Notes under the pieces: model-generated
The model's database searches: none
Seen by the model: the letters and a program-made list of their open reading frames with translations, nothing else
What the model was told of the DNA's origin: nothing
In this document: one piece after another, positions 55,346 to 64,000 of the stretch
How positions within the stretch are numbered: the stretch's first letter is position 1
How the letters are laid out: every line of letters begins with the position of its first letter
Assembly (NCBI GenBank): GCA_017354895.1
Contig: CP071497.1
Coordinates: 4,092,001-4,156,000, forward strand
Direction of reading: 5' to 3'
Length of the DNA stretch: 64,000 bases
Origin: Podospora comata
Lineage: Eukaryota; Ascomycota; Sordariomycetes; Sordariales; Podosporaceae
Translations under genes and position numbers: made by a program

Positions 55346-58300
55346 CTACCGCCAAACCATACTAGGCCTGCTCCTCAAACTCCCCCCTCCCGTCCTCGTC
55401 CCCCCATCCTGAGCCTGCCCCGAAAAAGCCTGAATGGTAACCCTTCTAGCTTTCCCATCCCCAATCCCCGGCAGTCCACCAATCCCCGGAAACGGCGGCA
55501 CCGGCTGCCTAGCCCTCGAACTTCCCGGACTATGCCCCGGCCCATCCTTGTTCCTCAAACTGCCACTACCCCCCATATTCATCCTCCTCGCCTGGCCCTG
55601 CGTAAGCCTACCGTTCGTCCCCACCGAGGCAACAGCGCTGTTCAGGCTCAAAAACGACAATTCCCCTCCCTTACCCGGGGGAGAGCAGCTGATAGGCGGC
55701 GACCTTCTCCTCTCCGCGCTCCCGCGGCGATGGCGCGAGATGCCATTGGATGCGGCGGCCGATGTGGCTGGCCCCGAGCACGACAGCGAAGCCCGGTGTC
55801 CCGATACTGACCCCACTGTCGACACGCGCTTGGCGTTCGAAGAGGCGGTGCCAGACATCAGAGACAGGCGCTCCTTGCGCTTGTGCGAGTGCAGAGCACT
55901 TCTGATCTTCAGCGGGTCGAGGGTGGACGACTCCGAGTCGGAACCCGAGCCGAGCGATGCTCTCGGTAACCTGGAAATGCCCGATGGCGACAGGCGCTGG
56001 GGTTGTGGCGGCTGTGGAGACTCATTCTCCTTCAGGGTAGAAAGAATGGAATTATTGGAAAGTTTGGGGCTCACACTTCGGTATTGAGGAGGCGACAAGC
56101 TGTTGCCTGCTCTACTTACGGGAATGCTGCGCAGCGGCGACGGTTTATCCTCGACATCGCTCGATCCGGTCAAGTTCAACGTAAAGGTAGGCGGTGGTGG
56201 TGAGCTGGTGCCAATCTGTGACGTGCGGGACTTGGAAAGGAACCCAGCCTGGAATCGGTTCGTCGAGGGCTTGCTGACACGAAGGGTCGATACGTCGGGC
56301 AGAGACATGATTGAGTCGTCATCATTCGGAGATTCGCAGGCTGTGGGTGCGGGAACCGGGGCTGGGGCTTCCTTGGGCGGCGGCGAATCCGGGTGGTTGA
56401 GGTATGAGGGAGCCGGGGGAGGAGCCGGAAGGGACTTTTCGGTGGTATCGATAAGGGAGGCCTCGGCCGGGGAAGAAAACTTCTGGGGCGTCTTCTCGAA
56501 GTCAGCCAGGGTTCCATCCTCCGTCTCGTCATCGCGCCAGCGGACAGAGTTCTTCTTTTTGACAGGCGTGAAAGACACACCCTTCCTGGCGGTGCCGACC
56601 TTACGGCGTCTTGGGGATGAAGCTCTCATCGGAGAAACAAGTACCTGCTGTTGCGCTGTCGACAGTGCGGCCAGACCTAGGGGCGCCGGGATGGGTTTGA
56701 GGTTGTGGACGCTGAGCGACTTCTTACGCTTGGGGGTCCCGCGCTTGGTGGGAGGGAACAGCTCGACGGGCATCATGGATCCGTCCGGCTTGACGACATG
56801 GGAGGCTGCCGAGTATCCGGTTTCCAGGAGACGGCTGATAATCCCCTTGGCGTGAGTAATGGCTTCTTCCTCACTCATGTTGAGCGTCTCAGACAGCGAC
56901 GACAGAATCTCAAACTGAGCCGTCATCAGGACCTGGAGCACAGCCGCATCACCGGCCTTGTCCTGCTCCAATACTTCCCAGTAAGCGTCGCGCACAAATG
57001 CTGTCTTTAGTGACTCGGCTTCCCGTGTCAACGTGTCTCTCTCCGACGTGTCAGCAATCCCGTCGCCTTTTGGTAGCTGCCCTAGACTGTGGTGCAGTGC
57101 CGAATCCAACGCCCTCTCCCAGTTTGACCTTTCCATCTTTTGCCGGATATGATGTCTGCTGCTTTCCAGCTCGACCAAAACCCCGTGCGCCGTCTTGCGC
57201 ATAGCCGACAAGTTGGACGGCATCGCATCCTCGTCACCCCTGGAATCGCACACAGCATCGAAAGCAGCAATCCACGCTGACAGGAGCCCGCACCTTCTTT
57301 CAAAGATCTTGAGCTTCTTCATCATGTTGACCTTCTCCTGCCTCTCCTGCGCCGCATTTTCATAGGCTGCACGCAGCCTGGCAATTCCTTCCTTGACAAT
57401 CCCATCCCGCTTGTCCATCTGCTTTTGGAACTTGGTGAAGAAGATCTTCTCGGCATCCTTTTGCTGCGCCTTCAACTCATTAATCATGGCCATCTGCTCG
57501 TCAATCTTGACCAAAAAGTCCTTGACGTGGCGGTTGACGTTGAAGACATTGCGGGTGACCTTGGTCTGGATGTTCTTTGCGCGGTTGGCATATCGGAGTG
57601 TGTTTTGGGTCTCGTCAAAGTGCTCACTCGACGGGCTGACACACACAATCATGACCGTCTTGCAGTTTCCACCAAGAGAGAACTTCAAGAGACGTGTGAG
57701 CTTGCTGTTGCGGTAGGGAACGTGATTCTTCTTTCGTGGATCGCACAGCGCATTGATGCAGCTGCCGAGCGCAAGGAGTGACTTGTTGATGTTGGCGCCC
57801 TCGATCAGTCTTTCTCCTCTGTTCTTGGTAGCACTGGCGCGCTCACTTCCGGCAAGATCGATGATGCTGAGAGTAGCCATGGTATGTGGTTCGTTGATAT
57901 CGGCATTGCGGTCCTTCTGGGCGATGTTGATTTGGAGCACGGCGTGGGATCGGGACGAGACGGCATTGGCCGCTGTAGGCGATACTGTGCGATACTCGTT
58001 ACCCTGCACTATCATATCCATAACCTCCTGCACGTTGTTCGGGCGGTGGCTGGTGAGACCGGGCACCGAAACAGCCTGGTTCGAATCCTCGCGCAACATC
58101 AGCCCTTGCTTGCTCCCGCCCGGCACCAACAGATCGCGGATCGTTTCGTTGTAGATTTCGAGGTAAGAAAGGGTGATCTCGGTGTGCTTCTCATCGCTGC
58201 GGTCCTGAATCTTTTCGAACAACTCCTGCATTGTCAAGAAGATGATACCCGGCGACTGAGGCGTGCCCGTGATGGTGTGTGTTTTGCCACAGCCCGTGGC

Positions 58301-58882
58301 GCCGTAGGCAAATACTGTGGCATTGTATCCGTCCAGAACGCTGTCCAGCAACCCCCTGGTTGTTCCTTCGTACAAGTCGGCCTGCGTCGCATTTTCGTCG
58401 AATACTCTGTCGAAAGCAAAGACTTGGTCCTTGACCTTCTTTCCGCGGGGAACGACTGACCGGGAGAACTTTTGGACAGGGTTGTCCTCGGGCGGATCGA
58501 AAACTCTGCAGAGTGGTAAGCTTGAGTGTAGACTATCATCTTGTTTGTTGGCACGTACAGGCATCTGTCGTCGACGACCTTGATCACTGATCTGAGCCCA
58601 CGTTGGTGCAGTTTGGGAGTGGGAGCCGCGGCGAGGGAGCCATCGCCAAGAAATACTGTGCTATCGTCGTTCCTGACTCTGTAGGGGGGTTTTGTCAGTT
58701 TCGAGACTCGGGCAGCTCGAGGGAGGGGCCAGATATGCTCACAGTTGCGCAGCTTCTCGAATGGTGAAAGGTCGCACTCGCACTAGTTCCCGTCAGTAGG
58801 TAAACAAACACCCAGCCCACCAACTCTGCCCTCCGGTGTGTGCCCTACCTGCGACCATAATAGACGAGGCATTGGGATCCAT
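55346..58882 (-). CDS. kinesin-8 motor (KIP3/KLP5/KLP6 type)
   Basis: Plus-end-directed motor that limits microtubule length in the spindle and cytoplasm. Exons 58882-58849, 58782-58743, 58678-58559 and 58505-55346 (introns of 66, 64 and 53 nt) give 1117 residues. The three small 5' exons were found by phase and restore SSIMVAVRVRPFTIREAAQL and the DDRCLVFDPPEDNP segment, typical of kinesin-8. In the motor domain the P-loop GATGCGKT is near 133-140, switch I (NAVSSRSH) near 245 and switch II (DLAGSE) near 281; the neck follows about residue 395 (RNVFNVNRHV). A coiled coil covers about 400-490. The C-terminal 450 residues are Ser/Pro-rich with basic patches, probably a second microtubule-binding site and phosphorylation region. 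Kinesin-8 assignment rests on neck and N-terminal features. Confidence 0.95.
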
Positions 58883-59541
58883 CTTGGGCCCTCTGGGTGC
58901 CAGCCGCCCTCGCAGCGCGGGCGACCTGGCAGAATGTGGGACAACAAAGCCGTCAACAAAGGCCCCTCGGTAGTTTCTCGTTCTGGCGGTGTGTGGTGGT
59001 GGTGGTGGTGGTGGTGGTGGGTGGGTGTATGTGATGCGACGAGATAAAGTTAAACCAACAAGAAAAGAGCGGAAAGGAAAGAAAAGGCACCGTTGCCTCT
59101 GTCGAACGCAAGACTCCCAGAAGGAAAGACAGGCGACTCCAGCAAAGGAAAGGAAAGAAATGACGTCCCGGTCCTGGCTTCGTTTCTTCCTTTAGGTGTC
59201 TGAGGCGGCTGTTGATTGGCGCATCTGGCTGTTTTGGACACTCCACTATTTGGTTTCCACGGCGACGTGGCTAGTGCAGTCTGTGCTGGCACCAGCCCCA
59301 CGTTGGCCCCGCCGGCTTCAGGCACAAAACGCCTTGGCACCGCTGGCCACCTGGTGACACTTGGGGCCAATTGCTTGTTTGGACTGCCTGAGGCTTCACT
59401 TAGACCAAATTCACAGCTGCCTTTTCAAGATGACTTCAAGTAGGTCTCATTTACAACTACGTATACAAAGAATCATACCATCCCCGCTCCCCTTCATATA
59501 TCTTGTCATCTTTAACCATTAATCCACCAGCTAACACCCCC
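58883..59541. other. intergenic region, kinesin promoter
   Basis: 660 bp upstream of the kinesin gene and downstream of GH115, both on the minus strand. It holds the GGT repeat listed separately. No gene is seen. Confidence 0.5.
58994..59024. repeat. GGT microsatellite
   Basis: About nine GGT units on the plus strand (ACC on the minus strand) lie 110-140 bp upstream of the kinesin start, probably in its leader or promoter. Confidence 0.85.
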
Positions 59542-62500
59542 CTAATGCACATGCCCCCCCTTCGAGTCCCCCTTCCACCCCCCAATAGTATCAACATCAT
59601 TCAGAATCGTCGTCCCATTATACCCCCCAACCTCATCGCTCCCCACCAAAAAGCTCTCCGGCGGCCCAAAATAACTCTCCCTCACCCCTCCCACATCAAT
59701 CACAACCTTCTGCACCACCACCCCCGGCATCAGCGCCCAGATCCTCAGCGTATACGCCCCCTCCCTCGGCACCTCAAAAATACTAGTAGTGTACCGTCCC
59801 CTAGCACCCCAAACCTGATCCGCCACCGCATTCTGCCACCCAGCCGGCATCCCCGTCCCCACCGTCGGCCCAACAGGCCTCACATTCACCACCTTTTCGT
59901 CTCCCCCTTTAGGGTACAACGCCACGGCATACTCAAGCGGGTTGTAATCACCTAGATAGTTCAGCGCCGGGGAGATGTAAAGCGTGACATTAGCAGCCGA
60001 GTGGTTGCTGAAAAAGTAAACATCGTACTCCAACGCCGGGGCGGTCTCAACAGTCAGTTTCTCCGTGTTGAGGGGCACCATACCCACACCTGAACCAGTT
60101 CGGCCAAAGTGAGGGAAGACCTCGTACGTGACGTTATTGCGGTTCCATTCCGACTCTTCCTTGGGGGGGATGATGGCCTTGAAGTGGGAGCCCGAGATCG
60201 AGACGTGGCCGTCCGACTCGACGAAACCCTCTGTAAAGTTGGAGGGGAGAGAGCGGAGTTTGACGGGGACGTTGACGCGGGGGAGACCGAAGCCGTATCG
60301 GTCCATGCCGCGGCAGGGGGTGGTGACGTTGATGGGGACGGTGGAGGAGTTGATCTGGGGATGGGCCCAGTCGATGGTAATATACACCCTGGTGTCGGCC
60401 GTGTCGGGGCCGACGGTGCCGTTGTACTGGGAGAGCTTGACCCACGGTTGCCAGGGGGAGGCGGTCCAGGCGCAGTCTTGTGTGCCGCGGGAGAAGACGT
60501 CAAAGTACCTGGTGATGGGGCCATAAGGTTCCATGACTGGGACGGAGAGCTGGTTGGCCGAGTTGGGGTGGTACTTGTCGTCTCCCTGGACGGTGGCGTT
60601 GGAGCCCTCGACACCGATACCGACGTGGCCAGCGAGGGAAGCAAAGTCGGTTTGGACGTGGACCATAGCAGGGAGGGTGTTCCTCATGGGCTGCTGCCAG
60701 TAGCCATCAAAGCCGAGATGCGTCTGGTCCATGAAATGCTTCCACTTTCCATCCAACAGCGCGTCCCATCTCCTCGTCAGGTTGGCATCTTCCGAAGACC
60801 AAGACAAGACCTCCGAAATGACCTTGTTCGCCGCGTTCCTCTTCTGGCCCGAGTAAAACATATTCCTCGCGCCCCCAATCTGAATCTTGTTGACGATCTC
60901 CCCCGCCATGATCGGGTGAAGAATCGTCTGGAAAAACGTCGGCTGCTGCTCAACCGGCAGATCATCATAAATCGCCTGAGCCTCCTTGTGCAGCTCCGCC
61001 CACTGATACAACACTGCATCCGCCTCCCCGTAGTTGATCTGCGAATACACATGCGGCTCAATCAACTCAAACTTCCTCCTTCCCGCCAACATCCCATACC
61101 TTTCCAAAATATCCCCAATATGCACCGCATGCTTCGGCCCATACTCCCTCGTAGCAAACAACCTCGCCCACTCCTCCGTGCTATCCTTATGCCACCTCTT
61201 GTAATCATACGCCAGATCAAAGTAGTGACTGATCGGCACCTCCAAAGCCTTCATGTCCCCCACATTCACAATCCAAATCCTATCCGCCCCCCTCGCCGCC
61301 GACAAATGCATCTGCTCCGTCGTCTTGCTCAGCTGGTTCGTGTTAATCCACTTGTAACTCCTCGTATCCCCCACATAATCAAAGTGATAATAAACCCCCG
61401 CACCCCCCGACCGCTCCGTCTCATTCAACAGCGGCAACCGCCTCACATTCCCCCAGTTATCATCCGCCCACAAAAGCGTGATATCCTCCGGAACCTCCAA
61501 CCCCGCAAACAGATACGTCATGACCTCCTTATACAAACACCACGCCTGAGGAACAGTAGTAACATCCTCCACCTCGAGCCCCTCAGCCATAATCTTCCGC
61601 TGGTTGTCCACCAAAACGGTCAACATCTCGACAATGTGCTCAACCCCCAACCCCTCAATGTGCGTATCCCCCGTCCCCCTCATCCCCACAGTCCACAAGC
61701 TGTTCCTCGCATAAGGCTTCGCCCGTTGAACTCCATACCGGAAATACTCATCAATCGTCTCATTATTCTCATTATACGCCCACGGCAACGGGTAAAATTT
61801 CCCAAACTCATTCTGCGCCCTCATCAACGGCTCGGTATGGCTCGTCCCAAGCACAATCTCAAACGCATCTGCCAGAGGTTGGTTCCCCGGGTCATCAACC
61901 ATAAACATCGTCGCCCAAAGCGCAGGCCACAGGTAATTCGCCCTGTTGCGGAGCAAGACCTCAAAGATGAGGCCGTAAAACGCCGGGCCGTAACCAGGAC
62001 CATAAGGGGTATCCTCCCAGTGGGAAGCAACCCAGTTGGTGAGAGCGGGCTGCTCATCGTTGAGGAAAAAGCCGCGGTACTTGACTGTGGGGGAACCCTG
62101 CACCTTCTTGTTCTTGATGACATAAAGGTTCTTGCTCTTCTTGGGCGGGGTGTCGGCCCAAAAGTACCACGGGCTGACGCCGATTTGCTCGCTGACGTCG
62201 TAGATGCCGTAGATGGTGCCGCGGGGGTCGGCGCCGGCGATGACCAGGGCTTTGGCGGTGCCTGGGATGGGGTTCTCGACCACCTGGCTGGTGAATGCTT
62301 CCCACTTGCCCTCCGTCTCGGAGACGTCGACGGCCCCCGAGGCAATGAGAGCGTCGATGATGGCCGAGTGACCGATAGTGCCGGCAATAATGACAGTGTC
62401 GGCCGGGGATGGGTCAGAAAAGTCTGGGCCGGTGAAGTTGGCTGTGCCCAGGGTAGAGAACTGTGACGTTGTCAGTAAATTAGGCCCTCATTTCCCGAGC

Positions 62501-62825
62501 TGTTCTCACGACTCACAAAGGTGTTGTTCTTGTTGTTGATGGGGTTATACGTGTACGTAATCGGGGCCGCGCCAGCCTCGCCATTGCTGACCGTGTAGTT
62601 GATCCCCGTGACCCTGCCGAAATCCCGAGCAAGATCGTGGGCAGCACGGACAACACCCCAGTACTCATCCGGAGCCACAAGAATCTGGCCCGTAGACACA
62701 GATCCGCCGGCAATCTGGAGAATAGAACCAGTGGCATTAGGAGAAATGATGCGTTCCTGGCCCAGACCTGCCGCCACAGAGCTGAAGGCGAGCCAAAGGG
62801 CTCCCTTCACACCCGTAGCGAACAT
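59542..62825 (-). CDS. GH115 xylan alpha-1,2-glucuronidase
   Basis: Secreted enzyme that removes (4-O-methyl)glucuronic acid from the main chain of glucuronoxylan, including internal positions. Exons 62825-62517 and 62460-59542 (56-nt intron, GTGAGT) give 1075 residues, a usual family length. The N-terminus (MFATGVKGALWLAFSSVAAG) is a signal peptide. Family segments in order: AGADPRGTIYGIYDVSEQIG, SPWYFWADTPPKK, KYRGFFLNDEQPALTNW, LLRNRANYLWPALW, RGTGDTHIEG, LLWADDNWGN, YYHFDYVGD and RIWIVNVGDMKALE. These make the catalytic barrel; the acidic residues in GFFLNDEQ, WADDN and VGDMKALE are the likely active-site and substrate-binding set. C-terminal beta-domains follow from about 600, with many N-glycosylation sites. 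It shares the side chain it acts on with the CE15 esterase at 22-23 kb. Confidence 0.95.
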
Positions 62826-64000
62826 CTTGGATGACGAGCTTGATGTTCAGACCGGGATTGCTCAGCTACACCCAGGAAAAGGGGCAACAAGATCGAGATG
62901 GGTGAACAAGCAGGAGAGGCGAGGCATTCCCGGGGAAGGCACACCGTACATGATATAATACACCCAGCTTCCTGGATATGCAAGGCACCGAACGCTCCAC
63001 TGGGAGGCAATATGGCAAACCACATGGCCTCGCATGGCCCAGAAAGGGTATGTTGACCGGTTTTCCTGGGTAAATAGATTAACCACGAGCCACCTCCTCA
63101 AGGCGAGGTCGTATCCGTTACCCCTCCAAAGGTAAAATGGTATACCGGTGCAGAAGAGTGCAACCGATCACTACTGGAAACTACCCGTGGTGTAATTCGC
63201 CTCCAGCCATCACTCGATATTGGACAAATACCAGCGCTGGAAAGCCAAGAATATGATAGAGACCCCCAAGACCCGGGTGACGACGGGATGGCGGGTAAAA
63301 GGAATCATGAGCGGAGATCACCTGCAACTCGCAAGCTAAGCCCTGGGAGACATCGACGACATCACCAAGGTCCTCGCCAGCCACTCGAGTACCGCGATCA
63401 AATGACTTGGCAATGGTAGGCGGAAGTGCGTTCGCCGTTCCTAGGGCCAACGGCTTTCCTCGGCACCGCTCTTCTAGAAGGTTATTCCCGCAGCCCGTAA
63501 GACAAAAAGGTGGGGGAGTGCTAGCCAGGAGCGAAGCAAGGTATATGGCCGTAGTACCTTATGCATGTTGAGGTGTGCTCATGAGGGGATGGCGGGGAGT
63601 AGATCCTCTTAGAAAATTGGAGACGGGTCAACAAAGCTAAAAATTGAGCTGAACAAGTGGTAGGGACTTCAATGCTTTATCCGACATGGACTCTAGGTCC
63701 TCATTTTCTAATTCGGGAGCCGAATCCCATACTGCTGATATTAAAGCAATGAAGAGTTACCCATGTGAAAACTAATTGGAGAAGGCGGACGGCGGACGGC
63801 TGAGTGGAAAAGGCGGAGGCGGAGACGTGAGGTGGTGCTGTGGGGTTGGGGAGGCGGGACTCGGAGAGTGACGTTGGGCGTTTAGCCGCCAATTCCATGT
63901 CTTGGCTCACATCGACAACCATTTTAACCTTTCGTAAATGGCAAGACGACACCAGTTACCAGGCTCGCTCGTGGGCCGGTGGTGAATGTGATGCATCCGA
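62826..64000. other. upstream region of GH115 to window end
   Basis: 1.2 kb without a supported gene. The proximal 150 bp hold the TATA-like and CreA-like motifs. Frames at 63181-63450 and 63701-63952 (minus) lack domains. A G/C-rich direct repeat (GGCGGACGGCGGACGG) is near 63785. Confidence 0.5.
62950..62962 (-). promoter_or_regulatory. TATA-like box of the GH115 gene
   Basis: TATTATATCA on the minus strand lies about 130 bp upstream of the GH115 start. A CCCGGGGA motif (about 62928), matching the CreA/CRE-1 core, lies between them. Both are short motifs, so confidence is limited. Confidence 0.35.

Noticed and set aside
60109-62466. A 785-residue open frame on the plus strand
   Set aside because: Antisense to GH115. 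Its Arg/Pro/His-rich sequence is what the reverse strand of G-rich codons gives.

Overview
The window is nuclear DNA of a filamentous ascomycete, most likely a Sordariomycete close to the Sordariales. The evidence is dense protein genes on both strands, short GT-AG introns (mostly 48-75 nt, several with CTAAC-like branch sites), a tRNA-Pro(AGG) with a small intron just after the anticodon, and a fungal gene set: STE6-type exporter, AA9, CE15 and GH115 enzymes, ferric reductase, fungal-type capping triphosphatase and kinesin-8. I see no bacterial-style operon, CRISPR array or intact mobile element. All gene models were built by hand from splice signals and reading phase, with no database search.

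Layout. 1-8 kb: an unidentified gene cut by the window edge, a ferric reductase (-), a gene-poor AT-rich stretch with a possible LTR relict, a doubtful cysteine-rich ORF and two small unknown genes. 8-18.7 kb: a 1372-residue Ser/Pro-rich unknown protein (-), a PBDC1/YPL225W-type eEF1A chaperone (+) and a full-length STE6-like ABC exporter (+). 19-26.4 kb: AA9 lytic polysaccharide monooxygenase (-), CE15 glucuronoyl esterase (+), DHA1-type MFS exporter (+). 26.5-38.9 kb: UPF0590/DUF1769 protein (-) behind a CAA repeat, proteasome RPN2 (-), mRNA 5'-triphosphatase CET1 (+), NmrA/isoflavone-reductase-like protein (+), and an ankyrin gene (+) whose frame is broken in a 12-bp repeat. 38.9-40.9 kb: MFS sugar transporter (-). 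40.9-46.8 kb: nearly 6 kb without a convincing gene. 46.8-64 kb: Myb/SANT protein (+), COX10 (-), divergent transaldolase (+), tRNA-Pro (-), kinesin-8 (-), GH115 alpha-glucuronidase (-), then about 1.2 kb without a visible gene.

How the genes relate. Most are unlinked housekeeping functions: proteasome, mRNA capping, heme A synthesis, translation-factor folding and microtubule control. A second theme is plant cell-wall breakdown. CE15 cuts the ester between lignin and the glucuronic acid on xylan, GH115 removes that (methyl)glucuronic acid from the xylan chain, and AA9 oxidises cellulose or xylan chains. The MFS sugar transporter could import released sugars. These genes are spread over about 43 kb and are not one tight cluster.

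The most unusual signal I see is compositional. In at least eight genes the coding strand is C-rich and G-poor near the 5' end and flips, often within a few tens of bases, to G-rich and C-poor toward the 3' end. GH115 and the ABC exporter flip several times.
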